Source: Betaproteobacteria bacterium
Lineage (GTDB): Bacteria; Pseudomonadota; Gammaproteobacteria; Burkholderiales; Usitatibacteraceae
DNA: 64,000 nt
Assembly: GCA_016711875.1 (NCBI GenBank)
Contig: JADJSD010000003.1
Span: forward strand, 1,054,001-1,118,000
Direction of reading: 5' to 3'
Shown piece by piece: positions 37,814 to 46,505 of the stretch. Below the pieces are notes generated by a model, which saw nothing but the letters and a program-made list of their open reading frames with translations, had not been told where the DNA came from and ran no database searches. Each line of letters begins with the position of its first letter. The first letter of the stretch is position 1. A program made the translations under genes and the position numbers.

Positions 37814-39643
37814 ATGAACCGGTCCCTGCCGTTCGCTCCCCGCCTCGTCCTCGCCGGCGCGCTCGCCGTGCTGGCCGCCTGCGCGGCGCCCGGGATCACC
37901 GCGCCCCCGCCGGCGGATGCGCCCGGCCGTTTCGTGCCGCTCACCGCGCCCATCATCGCGCTCGGCGACACCCAGGAGCACGAGTCCACGGGCTTCCCGC
38001 TGATCGACAACGACGGCGCCGTCGATTCCTACGTCGAGGTGGCGCAGCGCCCGCCCGAGGCGCCGCTCTTCAGCCGCCGCATCCTCGAGTGGGTCGTGGA
38101 GAACCACCCGCACGAGCCGCTCATCCACCTGGGCGACGTGCTCGACATGTCGTGCCGCTCGGAACTCAAGCGCATGCTCAAGCTCGGCATGGCCATGCGC
38201 CAACCGGGCGTCGTCCTGCCGGGCAACCACGACGGCCTGCTCTTCGGCATCTTCAACCACGACGTGATCGACATCGCCGGCGACAAGGACGCGCGCCGGT
38301 GGAACATGGGATGCCGCTCCCCCATCCGCGAAGGCGTCGCCACGCTGGAGGACGCGCGCGGCCAGGCCGTCACCAAGCGCGATTTCATCGGCGCGTACCT
38401 CGAGCTCGCCGCCGCGAGGCTCGATCCCGGCCACGGCCTGGTGCCGCCCGCGCGCACCGGGATCGGCTCGGTGAGCTGGCGCAACCCCGACGACGACGCT
38501 TTCCTCATGGCAGTGGAAGCGCGCGTGAACGACGGGCGCCTTTACGCCTCGTCCTTCATGGCGCAGCTCCTGCGGCTGCCGAAGGCGCCCGGGGCGAAGC
38601 GCGGCGTGCGCATGGTGGGTCTCGACACCAACCAGCTGCTCACGATCGTGGGCGCCCTGGACGCGATTCGCCGTACGAGCCCCGGCGACATCGGCAGCGT
38701 CGATCCGGACCAGGTCGACGCCATCAGGCCGTGGTTCGAGACGGCGACCGCGGCTGGCGACATCGTGGTCCTCGCCGGCCACCACAACTGGGACCACCTG
38801 AGTCCCGTCACGCGATTCCGGATCGGCCAGTTGCTCGAGAAACTCCCGCACCCCCTCGTCTACCTCTCCGCCCACACCCACCGGGGCTACTGGGCCTTGC
38901 ACCACATCGGCGAGCGCCCGCTGCTCGAGCTCAACGTGAGTTCGCTCTCGGACTGGCCCATCGCCTACCGGCGCCTTTCCTTCGAGCACGACGAGGCGGC
39001 GAACCGCATCAAGGTCGTGGGCGAATTGCTGCCCCGCGAGCTCTCGTCTGCGTCGAACGACGCCGAACTGCTGCGCGCATGGGCCGCGCAGACGTGCGCG
39101 AAGGTCGGCGTTCCGCTCAGGACCCTGGCCGAGGAGGAAATCGCCGCCGTGCGCAACCAGAAGGGCTCGCGCGGCCAGCTCTGGGAGTGGCTCGTCGCGC
39201 ACTTCGACGAATCGTGCGAGAGCTGCCAGCGCATCCTCTTCGACCATGCCCACGCCTACCAGGACCAGATGCTCACCACGATTTCGCAACTGGTGAAGGA
39301 CATCGGCACGGAGGCATCCGGCATCGCGGGCGTGGAAATGCCGGGCTACTGCGGATCGCAGGGCGTGGACGACTGCGCGAAGGACCTGCGCAGCCGGGAG
39401 GCCGCGACGCTGCCCGAGTACATCCGCCGCTTCCGGGAGAAGGCCCGCCTCGTCGACCGCGTGAACGACCACCTGGACGACCTGCGCGACCCCAAGGCCA
39501 AGGCGTACATGGCGTGCCGGGCGGTGCTGGGCGCGAAGGCCGACTTCGACGAGACGCCGGAAGGCGACACGCCCGGCCGCAGCGAGGCCTTCCGCCGCGC
39601 CGGCGCCTTCTTCCGCGTCGAGGCCACCGTTGGCATGCGCTGA
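37814..39643 (+). CDS. Large metallophosphoesterase-family lipoprotein
   Basis: 609 residues. Lipobox LAAC (Cys about 23) suggests anchoring in the envelope. Calcineurin-like motifs occur in order: ALGDTQ (about 56), HLGDVLD (about 109), LPGNHDG (about 139), AGHHNWDH (about 320) and SAHTHRG (about 354). The first motif has Gln where Asp-x-His is usual. About 230 residues after the phosphoesterase core are Cys-containing and helical (CESCQRILFDHAH) and match nothing I know. Substrate unknown. It overlaps the next gene by 14 bases. Confidence 0.82.
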   Translation: MNRSLPFAPRLVLAGALAVLAACAAPGITAPPPADAPGRFVPLTAPIIALGDTQEHESTGFPLIDNDGAVDSYVEVAQRPPEAPLFSRRILEWVVENHPHEPLIHLGDVLDMSCRSELKRMLKLGMAMRQPGVVLPGNHDGLLFGIFNHDVIDIAGDKDARRWNMGCRSPIREGVATLEDARGQAVTKRDFIGAYLELAAARLDPGHGLVPPARTGIGSVSWRNPDDDAFLMAVEARVNDGRLYASSFMAQLLRLPKAPGAKRGVRMVGLDTNQLLTIVGALDAIRRTSPGDIGSVDPDQVDAIRPWFETATAAGDIVVLAGHHNWDHLSPVTRFRIGQLLEKLPHPLVYLSAHTHRGYWALHHIGERPLLELNVSSLSDWPIAYRRLSFEHDEAANRIKVVGELLPRELSSASNDAELLRAWAAQTCAKVGVPLRTLAEEEIAAVRNQKGSRGQLWEWLVAHFDESCESCQRILFDHAHAYQDQMLTTISQLVKDIGTEASGIAGVEMPGYCGSQGVDDCAKDLRSREAATLPEYIRRFREKARLVDRVNDHLDDLRDPKAKAYMACRAVLGAKADFDETPEGDTPGRSEAFRRAGAFFRVEATVGMR

Positions 39644-40658
39644 GGCGGGCCGCGCCGCGCTCGCCTGCCTCCTCGCCCTCGCGGCGGGATGCACGCTCTT
39701 CCCGGCGCCGATGGCCGGCCCCCCGCCCTTTCCCGGCGTCGCGCCGGAGCGCGACCTGCGAGCCGACTACCGCGCTGTCGCCTGCGCCCGCCTGCCCGAG
39801 GGCTCGCCGCCCTGCGAATCGAGCCTGCGGCGAGAACCCGGCGAGGGGCCGCTGCCCTTCGAGCCCCTTCGCGATGCCGGGGCCGCGAGCCGCTACCGCA
39901 TCGGCTTCGTGCCCGGGCTCTTCGCGGAGTGCCTCGCGCCGCTGCTGCGCCCCTTCGCCGATGCCGAGACCGCGCTTCGCGCGAGCGGCTACGATGTCGC
40001 CTACTTCCCCGTGCCCGGCCGCGGTTCGGTCGAGGCGAACGCGCGCTTCCTGGCCGAGCGCATCGACCGCACGCCCGCCGACGCGAGGCCGTGGATCCTG
40101 GTCACCTACTCGAAGGGGCTCGCGGATGCGCTCGAGTACGTCGTCACCCACTCGAGGGAGAACAATCGCGTGGCCGCGATCGTGTCCTTCTCCGGCGCCG
40201 CGCTGGGCAGCCCCCTCGCGGACGTCCTCGAGTCCTCGTATCGCGAGTACCTGGCGGGATTGCCGCTGCCCCGCTGCCCGGCCGGAAGCGGTTCGGAGAT
40301 CGACGACATGAAGCGCGCCTCGCGGCACCAGTGGTGGGAGCGCAACGGGTCGCGCGTCACGGTTCCGGTGCTTGGTGTCGTCGCGACGGCGAGCCCCGAC
40401 CGCGTGTCCTTCGGCTCGTGGACCACCTACCGGAAGCTCTCGGAGATCGACCCGCGCAACGACGGGAAGATCCTGTGGAACGACCAGCTCGTGCCCGGCG
40501 GCTACCTGCTGGGGTTCGTGGACGCGGACCACTGGTCCATCGCTGTGCCCCTGCGCGAGGACCTCCCGGCCCTTTCGTTCCTTTTCCACGACGACATCCC
40601 GCGCGCCGCGCTCGTCGAGTCCGCGATCGAGGTGGCCGCCGGGTTGCTGCGCCGCTAG
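39630..40658 (+). CDS. Alpha/beta-hydrolase-like lipoprotein
   Basis: 342 residues if the TTG at 39630 is the start; no ATG or GTG in frame keeps the signal peptide. A lipobox LAAGC (Cys about 21) follows. The probable nucleophile is Ser in VTYSKGLADAL (near 168), in place of the usual GxSxG, and a His is available in FVDADHWSIA near 300. ILVTYSKG and the surrounding pattern suggest a lipase- or esterase-like fold. The exact family is not recognised. Overlap with the phosphoesterase gene suggests coupled expression. Confidence 0.75.
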   Translation: MACAEAGRAALACLLALAAGCTLFPAPMAGPPPFPGVAPERDLRADYRAVACARLPEGSPPCESSLRREPGEGPLPFEPLRDAGAASRYRIGFVPGLFAECLAPLLRPFADAETALRASGYDVAYFPVPGRGSVEANARFLAERIDRTPADARPWILVTYSKGLADALEYVVTHSRENNRVAAIVSFSGAALGSPLADVLESSYREYLAGLPLPRCPAGSGSEIDDMKRASRHQWWERNGSRVTVPVLGVVATASPDRVSFGSWTTYRKLSEIDPRNDGKILWNDQLVPGGYLLGFVDADHWSIAVPLREDLPALSFLFHDDIPRAALVESAIEVAAGLLRR

Positions 40659-41428
40659 ATAGCCGGCCGGGCACCGCGAAGGGCCGTTACTTGATGTTGT
40701 CCGCCGAGTGGATCACGACCTTGTCGGCCGCGAAGCGCACGGTGACGCCGCTCTTCTCGTCGCCCCACTTGCAGACCTTGAAGCCGGCGGTCTCGCTGCA
40801 GTTCGCGGGGTTGCCGATGGCGGCGGCGACGTCCTTGTAGTCCATGCCCACCTTGATCTTCGCGTAGTTCTCGGCGGTCACCTTGCTGCAGGCGGCCATG
40901 GCGAGGCCGGCACAGGCGACGAGGGCGATTCGGGACAGCGCGGTCAGGTTCGAGCTCATGCGGGCTCCTTGGGCGGGTTCTGGACGGAGGAAAGGGACGG
41001 GCCGCGAGGCTCCAGCGCAGGAGCCCCGCGGCCAGGACGATCAGCGCGGCGCCAAGGCCCGCAGCCAGGAGCAGCAGCGACTTCGCCCGGTCATAGGCCA
41101 CGTCGCTCGCGAGGTCGACGAGGCCGCGCAGCGACTCCGGCTTGAGCGCGTTGCCTACGGGCACGAGCGAGGCGTCGATGCCGGCGACGTTCTTCTCGAT
41201 CACGGCGAGGCGCTTCTCGATGGCCTCGATGCCCTTCAGGTCCTTCGCGATCTCACCCACGGCCGACATCGTTTCCTTGAGTGTGGGAGCGGGCTTCGCG
41301 CCCTCCTGCTTCGCGTCGGCCTTGTCGCCGCCGAAGAGGGCCGCCATCGCCGGGAGGGTGGCGACGGCGATGGCGCCGGCCGCGATCGCTGCGCGGGCGA
41401 CCGGCAGCAAGGGGGCAAGTCGTTGCAA
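40655..41428 (-). CDS. Exported/membrane protein of unknown function, 3' end uncertain
   Basis: TTG start preceded by GGAGG at 8 bases. Residues 1-30 look like a signal peptide or helix (LLPVARAAIAAGAIAVATLPAMA); then a charged coiled-coil-like region (IEAIEKRLAVIEKNVAGI) and a membrane helix SLLLLAAGLGAALIVLAAGLL end near residue 145. After that the frame remains open for over 100 more codons but only mirrors the neighbouring lipoprotein gene in another frame. Either the natural stop has been lost or a frameshift lies near 40980-41030. The first ~145 residues are believable. Confidence 0.55.
   Translation of the reverse strand: MQRLAPLLPVARAAIAAGAIAVATLPAMAALFGGDKADAKQEGAKPAPTLKETMSAVGEIAKDLKGIEAIEKRLAVIEKNVAGIDASLVPVGNALKPESLRGLVDLASDVAYDRAKSLLLLAAGLGAALIVLAAGLLRWSLAARPFPPSRTRPRSPHELEPDRAVPNRPRRLCRPRHGRLQQGDRRELREDQGGHGLQGRRRRHRQPRELQRDRRLQGLQVGRREERRHRALRGRQGRDPLGGQHQVTALRGARPAI
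40687..40959 (-). CDS. Small SmpA/DUF3862-like lipoprotein
   Basis: 90 residues. Signal with lipobox MAAC (Cys about 24), then YAKIKVGMDYKDVAAAIGNPANC and FKVCKWGDEKSGVTVRFAADKVV: the KIKxGMxxxxVxxxxGxP pattern of the SmpA/BamE-like and DUF3862 folds. A good ribosome site (AAGGAG) precedes the ATG. Function unknown, probably envelope-associated. It lies wholly inside the open frame of the preceding gene, in a different frame, and is the more credible of the two here. Confidence 0.85.
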   Translation of the reverse strand: MSSNLTALSRIALVACAGLAMAACSKVTAENYAKIKVGMDYKDVAAAIGNPANCSETAGFKVCKWGDEKSGVTVRFAADKVVIHSADNIK

Positions 41429-41488
41429 GGCAATGTCCTCCAGTGTGTTTGTCGGGCGCTGCGGCAAAGGGCGGGACCCCAGGAGAAT

Positions 41489-41505
41489 CCCCGGAAAGGC
41501 CGGGG
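41489..41505 (-). terminator. Weak hairpin after the mobA-like gene
   Basis: CCCCGG / CCGGGG with a 5-base loop begins 5 bases past the stop codon of the mobA-like gene on the minus strand. There is no strong T-run (ATTCT follows), so termination would be inefficient. It marks the probable end of the molybdenum-hydroxylase group. Confidence 0.35.
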
Positions 41506-41510
41506 AAATT

Positions 41511-42095
41511 CTACCCTGCCTTCGATGCCGCCCCGCGCAGGTCCCCAGGCGTGTCGATGTCCCGGAAGATGCCCGGGTCCGCCACCGGCACCGCGACGAG
41601 TCGTTCCGCATGCCTCGCGAGCAGGCCGCGCGCGCCCTCGTCACCGTCGAGCTGTGCCAACTCGTCGCCCAGCGCTCCGCCGAACGCCACGGGGTGCCCA
41701 CGCAATCCGGTGGCGGCATCGACCGCCGAGCAAAGCAGGGCCCCCTCGTCCAGCGCGCGCCTCACGGCCGCGTGCGTCGCCGGCGCGATGCCCGGCATGT
41801 CGCCCAGCGCCACGAGCCAGCCGCCCGCCGAACGCGAAGCCTTCACGCCCGCCGCGAGGCTCGCGCCCATGCCGCGCGCGCAGGCATCGGAGGCGAGCAC
41901 TTCGCATCCGGCCTCGCGAAGCAACCGGGCCAGCACCTCGTCGCCTTCGCGCACCACGGCGAGCGCATCGCCCGTGCCCGCGAGGAGCGAGCGGGCGGAT
42001 CGCACCGCCAGGGGCACGCCATCGACGGACGCGAGCATCTTGTCGCCGCCGAACCGCGTGCCGGCGCCGCCGCATAAAAGGAGGGAACGGACCAG
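41511..42095 (-). CDS. MobA/MocA-like nucleotidyltransferase
   Basis: About 194 residues. The nucleotide-binding loop LLLCGGAGTRFGGDKMLASV is at the very N-terminus, followed by VALGDMPGIAPATHAAV near 105 and FRDIDTPGDL at the C-terminus. This family attaches CMP or GMP to molybdopterin (MocA/MobA). Next to xdhC and a molybdenum hydroxylase, cytidylyl transfer to the hydroxylase cofactor is the best guess. There is no ATG, GTG or TTG in frame before the loop; the CTG at 42095, 6 bases after the xdhC stop, is the most likely start. Confidence 0.85.
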   Translation of the reverse strand: MVRSLLLCGGAGTRFGGDKMLASVDGVPLAVRSARSLLAGTGDALAVVREGDEVLARLLREAGCEVLASDACARGMGASLAAGVKASRSAGGWLVALGDMPGIAPATHAAVRRALDEGALLCSAVDAATGLRGHPVAFGGALGDELAQLDGDEGARGLLARHAERLVAVPVADPGIFRDIDTPGDLRGAASKAG

Positions 42096-42100
42096 GGGGC

Positions 42101-43078
42101 CTACGCTCGCTTGCGCCCGGCGGCCTCGTCGGCCTTCTCGAGCATCACGCCGTTTCGCGTGGCGATGAGGTCCGCGAGGATGGACACGGCGATTTCCGGG
42201 GGCGTGCGCGATCCGATCGAAAGACCCACGGGGCCGCGAAGGCGCGCGATCTCCCGCGACGTGAGATCGAACTCCGCCAGGCGCTTGCGGCGTTCCGCGC
42301 TCGTCTGCTTCGAGCCGACGGCGCCCACGTAGAACGCGTCGCTCTTGAGCGCGGTGAGGAGCGCCATGTCGTCGAGCTTCGGGTCGTGCGAAACGGTGAG
42401 GATGACCGTATGGCCGTCCGGCTTGAAGGCGAGCACGGCGTCGTCGGGCATGCCGTCCACGAACTTCGTGCCCGCGACGCGCCACGCGGTGCGGTATTCC
42501 TCGCGCGGGTCGCACACGAAGACCTGGTAGTCCACGGTGGAGGCCACTTCCGCGAGGTAGTGCGCGATCTCCGAGGCGCCGATGATCAGCATGCGCCATC
42601 GCGGGCCGTGGATGCTCGTGAAGTGGTCGACGGCGCGTTCGCACTCGTCGGTCGGCTGCGCGGGTGCGATGGTCCATTCGCCCGACTTGAGGTCCACACG
42701 CCGGCCGATCACCTCGCCGCTCGCGATGCGGGCGAGGAGCGCCTCGAGGTCCGGCACGGGTACCTCGGCTTCCACGATCACCTCGAGCTGGCCGCCGCAG
42801 GGCAGGCCGAAGCGGCGCGCCTCCTCGCTCGTGACGCCATAGGCGGCGAAGCGGGGCGTGCGGCCGGCGTACTCGTCGCGACGGGAGACGAGATCGTCCT
42901 CGATGCAGCCGCCGGAGACGGAGCCCACGAGGATGCCGTCGTCGCGCATGGCGAGGAGCGAGCCCGGCGGACGGGGGCTCGCGCCGAAGGTCTGGGCGAC
43001 CGTGACCAGCCAGGCCTTGCGGCCCGCGCGCTTCCAGGCCAGGGCGTTTTCGAGGACGTCGAGATCGAGACTCTGCAT
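42101..43078 (-). CDS. xdhC: XdhC/CoxF-family molybdenum cofactor maturation protein
   Basis: 325 residues. The N-terminal XdhC domain has TVAQTFGASPRPPGS and GSVSGGCIEDDL; the C-terminal Rossmann-like domain has RMLIIGASEIAHYLAEVA and YVGAVGSKQTSAERR. XdhC-type proteins bind molybdenum cofactor, promote its sulfuration and insert it into xanthine-dehydrogenase-type enzymes. It belongs with the IorA/IorB genes upstream in the same direction, though two small genes intervene. Confidence 0.92.
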   Translation of the reverse strand: MQSLDLDVLENALAWKRAGRKAWLVTVAQTFGASPRPPGSLLAMRDDGILVGSVSGGCIEDDLVSRRDEYAGRTPRFAAYGVTSEEARRFGLPCGGQLEVIVEAEVPVPDLEALLARIASGEVIGRRVDLKSGEWTIAPAQPTDECERAVDHFTSIHGPRWRMLIIGASEIAHYLAEVASTVDYQVFVCDPREEYRTAWRVAGTKFVDGMPDDAVLAFKPDGHTVILTVSHDPKLDDMALLTALKSDAFYVGAVGSKQTSAERRKRLAEFDLTSREIARLRGPVGLSIGSRTPPEIAVSILADLIATRNGVMLEKADEAAGRKRA

Positions 43079-43106
43079 GGTCCGCGACTATAGCACCGCG
43101 AACGCC

Positions 43107-43970
43107 CTAGCTTGGTGCGCCGGCCTCGATGCTGCGGGGGGCGCGGAAGAGCTCGAGCACGGCGGCGCGGTACTGCTCGAAGGCCACCGAGGAGAGGTTG
43201 TGATGGCTGCCGCCTTCCACCCGGATGAAGCGCTTTCTCGGGGAGGTGGCCGCCGAGAAGAGCCGCTCGCCCATCTCGTAGGGAACGATGGCGTCGTTCG
43301 TGCCGTGGACGATGAGGAGGGGCGCCTGGATGCGCGAAATCTTGGCGAGCGTGTTGAATTCCTGCGTGAGGATGAGACCGACGGGCATGAAGCGCCAGGC
43401 GGTGTGCTCGACCATGTCGCGGATGGAGGTGAAGGTGGCCTCGAGCACCACGCCGGTCGCCTCCGGGCGACGCACGGCGAGCTCCGCCGCGATGGCCCCG
43501 CCCAGCGAATGCCCCACGATGACGCGCGAGCGCCCCGGCTCGGCGCGGCCGATCCAGTCCCAGGCGGTCTCGGCGTCCTCGTAGGCGAGGCTTTCCGTGG
43601 GCGAGACATCGGTACTTCGGCCGAACCCCCGGTAGTCGATGGCGAGGACGTTGAAGCCGAGCTTGCGCCAACGCTCGATGCGCGTGACGCTTCCGGTGAT
43701 GTTCCAGCGGGCACCGTGCAGGTAGAGGAGCACCGGGGCGGCCGGATCGTCGGCCTTTGCCCAGAAGGCGTGGAGCTTTTCCCCGTTCGCGCCGACGGGA
43801 ATCCAGCGTTCCTCGTAAGCGACGTTGGCGTTGCGAAAGCCCCACCACTCGTCCTTCGTGGGGCGGAAGATGAGCTCGCCCTGCTTTTCGGCGACGTAGG
43901 CGCACCCGGCGACGCACGCCGCGAGCAGGAGCGTCGCGACGAGGCGCACGGCGAAGCGGGCGCGGTTCAA
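43107..43970 (-). CDS. Alpha/beta hydrolase lipoprotein
   Basis: 287 residues. A lipobox VAGC (Cys about 22) precedes a standard hydrolase core: LLYLHGARWNITGS (oxyanion region), VIVGHSLGGAIAAEL with the nucleophile Ser near 160, LLIVHGTNDAIVPYEMG with the acid Asp, and GGSHHNLSS with the catalytic His. It resembles the BEM46/YfhR-like group of membrane-attached hydrolases of unknown substrate. It lies between xdhC and a small membrane-protein gene, in the same direction. Confidence 0.88.
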   Translation of the reverse strand: MNRARFAVRLVATLLLAACVAGCAYVAEKQGELIFRPTKDEWWGFRNANVAYEERWIPVGANGEKLHAFWAKADDPAAPVLLYLHGARWNITGSVTRIERWRKLGFNVLAIDYRGFGRSTDVSPTESLAYEDAETAWDWIGRAEPGRSRVIVGHSLGGAIAAELAVRRPEATGVVLEATFTSIRDMVEHTAWRFMPVGLILTQEFNTLAKISRIQAPLLIVHGTNDAIVPYEMGERLFSAATSPRKRFIRVEGGSHHNLSSVAFEQYRAAVLELFRAPRSIEAGAPS

Positions 43971-43989
43971 GGCGCCAATCCGGCCCGCC

Positions 43990-44175
43990 CTATTTCGGGC
44001 TGAAGACGAGCGGCGAACGCGGCCCGTTGACGTGCCTCGACTCCAGGGCGATCAGCGCCCAAAGCGAGAACAGCACCACCGCGACGAGCGCGGCGACGGC
44101 CGTGACCGGATGGCTGGCGATTCTGGCGATCCATTGCTGGCAAGCGAGTTCGAAGAGCCTCAGTCTCATGAACAT
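43990..44175 (-). CDS. Small single-span membrane protein
   Basis: 61 residues, not recognised. A basic, amphipathic N-terminus (MFMRLRLFELACQQWIARI) is followed by one membrane helix (VTAVAALVAVVLFSLWALIAL) and a polar tail. A second ATG three codons in could also start it. It ends 19 bases before the hydrolase gene. The coding reading is supported by its sensible membrane profile and its position in a same-strand series, but nothing else. Confidence 0.5.
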   Translation of the reverse strand: MFMRLRLFELACQQWIARIASHPVTAVAALVAVVLFSLWALIALESRHVNGPRSPLVFSPK

Positions 44176-44336
44176 GTCTCCCGATACCCTGGGGTCGCCG
44201 GCTCGGATGGCCCGGTCGCCCGATCAGGAATGCAACGCGAAGCTCCTCTGGAGATCGTCGTGGCGGGAACCGATGTGACCCCTTCGGGCCGCCACGGTTC
44301 CCACGGAAGCACAAATCAGGCCTTTCGGTCCCGGCT

Positions 44337-46496
44337 TCAAGCCCACTTCGTCTTGCCCAGGGGCAGGACTCGCGGGCGCTTGCCCGTGAGGGCAGCCACC
44401 GCGTTGGCCACGGCGGGGCCGACGGGGGGCGTCCCCGGCTCGCCCACGCCGGTGGGCTTGTCGAGCGTCGAAGCCACGAGGTGAACCTCGATCTTCGGCG
44501 TCTCGTTGATGCGCAGGACGCCGTAGTTGTGGAAGTTGGACTGCTGCACCTGCCCGTCCTTGAGGGTGATCTCGGATTGCAGGACGGCGGATAGCCCGTA
44601 CACGATGGCGCTCTGCACCTGCGCCTCGACGGTGAGCGGGTTCACCACCACGCCACAATCCAGGGCCGCCACGACGCGGTGCACCTTCACGGCGCCGCCT
44701 TCGATCGAGATTTCGGCTACCTGCGCGCACACGCTCCCGAAGGATTCGTGCACGGCGATGCCGCGTGCCCGTCCCTTGGGCAGGGGTTTGCCCCATCCGG
44801 CCTTGGCCGCCGCCAGTTCCAGCGTGGCGACGTGGCGCGGGTGCTTGGCGAGGAGGACCTTGCGGAACGCCACCGGGTCCTGCCCCGCGGCCGCCGCCAG
44901 CTCGTCGACCATCGTCTCCATCACGAAGGCCGTGTGGGTATGTCCCACGGAGCGCCACCACAAGGACGGGATGGCCGACTTCGTCGTGTGCAGCGTCACG
45001 TCCAGGTTGGCGAGGTCGTAGGGCGAATCGGCCACACCCTCGACGGAGGTATCGTCGATGCCGTTCTTCACGAGGAAGCCCTCGAACGGCGTACCCGCGA
45101 TGATCGACTGGCCCACGATGGCGTGGTTCCAGCCGACGACCTTGCCCTTGGCGTCGATGCCCGCCTCGACGCGATGCACGTACGCCGGACGGTAGAAGCC
45201 GCCCTTGATGTCGTCCTCGCGCGTCCAGATGAGCTTCACCGGGACCTTGATCTCCTTGGCGATCTCGCAGGCCTCGACGATGTAGTCCGACACCGGGTTC
45301 GCGCGCCGGCCGAAGCCGCCGCCCGCCGCCATCGTGTGCAGCTTCACCTTTTCCGGGGCGAGGCCGAACACCTTCGCCGCCGCGCCCTGGTCCATCATCT
45401 GGAACTGCGAGCCCGCCCAGATCTCCGCCTCTGCACCGCGGAATTCCACGGTGCAGTTGAGCGGCTCCATCGGCGCGTGGGCGAGGAACGGGAACTCGTA
45501 CTCGGCGCTCACCGTCTTCGCGGCGGTCTTGATCGCGTTCGGGTCGGCCGCCTTCTTGGCCGAGGGGCCGGGCTGCTTCGCGAGTTCCTTGTACTGGGCA
45601 GTGAGCTTGTCCGAGGACACCTTGAGCGCCTCGGGGGTGTCCCACTGCACCTCGAGCGCGTCGCGGCCCTTCTTGGCCGCCCAGAAGCTCTTGCCGACGA
45701 CGGCGACGCCGCCGGAAATTTCCACCACGTGCGTCACGCCCGCGACGCCCTTCACCTTCTCCGCGTTGATGCCCGCCACCCTCGCGCCGAAGACGGGCGG
45801 GTGCAGCACCAGCGCCACGTGCAGGTTGGGGCGCTTCACGTCCATGCCGAAGACGGTCTTCGCGTCGACCTTCTCCTGCGAATCGATGCGCTTGGTGGCC
45901 TTGCCGATGAGTTTCCAGTCCTTGGGCGCCTTGAGGGCGACCTTCTCCGGCACCGGCATCTTCGCCGCGGCCTCGGCCAGTTGCCCGTAGGACGCCTTCT
46001 TGCCCCCGGGGCCGGTGACGAAACCCTTGTCGGCCTTGCAGGCCTCGGGCTTCACTTTCCACTGCGCCGCCGCGGCGGAGACCAGCATCGTGCGCGCCTG
46101 GGCGCCGACGGTGCGGAACTGCTCCCAGGAATTGGAGACGCTCGAGGAGCCGCCCGTGCCCTGCATGCCGAAGGCGAGGTTGGCGAACTCCGGGCCGGCC
46201 GGGGCGAGCTCGGCCTTCACCTTCGTCCAGTCGCACTCGAGTTCCTCGGCGATGAGCATCGGCAGGGACGTGGTGACGCCCTGGCCGAATTCGAGGTGCT
46301 TCACGATCACGGTGACCGTGCCGTCCTTGCCGATGCGCAGGAACGCGTTCGGATGCACGGGCTTGGGCGTTCCCTGCGCCCAGGCGCGGCCGCCCTTCTC
46401 CGGCAGCCAGAAGCCGATGACGAGGGCGCCCGAGACGGCGGCGGCGGACTTGAGGAACGCGCGGCGGGTGGTGACGGGCTTGGGGGACTTGATCAT
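44337..46496 (-). CDS. iorB: Molybdenum hydroxylase large subunit, IorB-like
   Basis: 719 residues. The Tat signal TTRRAFLKSAA shows export. Cofactor-binding features are present: HTMAAGGGFGRR, WWRSVGHTHTAFVMETMVDE, and near the C-terminus GVGEPGTPPVGPAVANA with the catalytic Glu. It belongs to the isoquinoline 1-oxidoreductase/aldehyde-dehydrogenase branch of the xanthine oxidase family, in which this single chain carries the molybdenum site. The natural substrate cannot be read from sequence. It starts 9 bases after iorA. The 161 bases downstream show no gene. Confidence 0.93.
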   Translation of the reverse strand: MIKSPKPVTTRRAFLKSAAAVSGALVIGFWLPEKGGRAWAQGTPKPVHPNAFLRIGKDGTVTVIVKHLEFGQGVTTSLPMLIAEELECDWTKVKAELAPAGPEFANLAFGMQGTGGSSSVSNSWEQFRTVGAQARTMLVSAAAAQWKVKPEACKADKGFVTGPGGKKASYGQLAEAAAKMPVPEKVALKAPKDWKLIGKATKRIDSQEKVDAKTVFGMDVKRPNLHVALVLHPPVFGARVAGINAEKVKGVAGVTHVVEISGGVAVVGKSFWAAKKGRDALEVQWDTPEALKVSSDKLTAQYKELAKQPGPSAKKAADPNAIKTAAKTVSAEYEFPFLAHAPMEPLNCTVEFRGAEAEIWAGSQFQMMDQGAAAKVFGLAPEKVKLHTMAAGGGFGRRANPVSDYIVEACEIAKEIKVPVKLIWTREDDIKGGFYRPAYVHRVEAGIDAKGKVVGWNHAIVGQSIIAGTPFEGFLVKNGIDDTSVEGVADSPYDLANLDVTLHTTKSAIPSLWWRSVGHTHTAFVMETMVDELAAAAGQDPVAFRKVLLAKHPRHVATLELAAAKAGWGKPLPKGRARGIAVHESFGSVCAQVAEISIEGGAVKVHRVVAALDCGVVVNPLTVEAQVQSAIVYGLSAVLQSEITLKDGQVQQSNFHNYGVLRINETPKIEVHLVASTLDKPTGVGEPGTPPVGPAVANAVAALTGKRPRVLPLGKTKWA

Positions 46497-46505
46497 GGCC
46501 GGCTC

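Noticed and set aside
44176..44336. Possible gene or terminator in the gap after iorB
   Set aside because: No open frame with a sensible start and no clear hairpin plus T-run; nothing to report.
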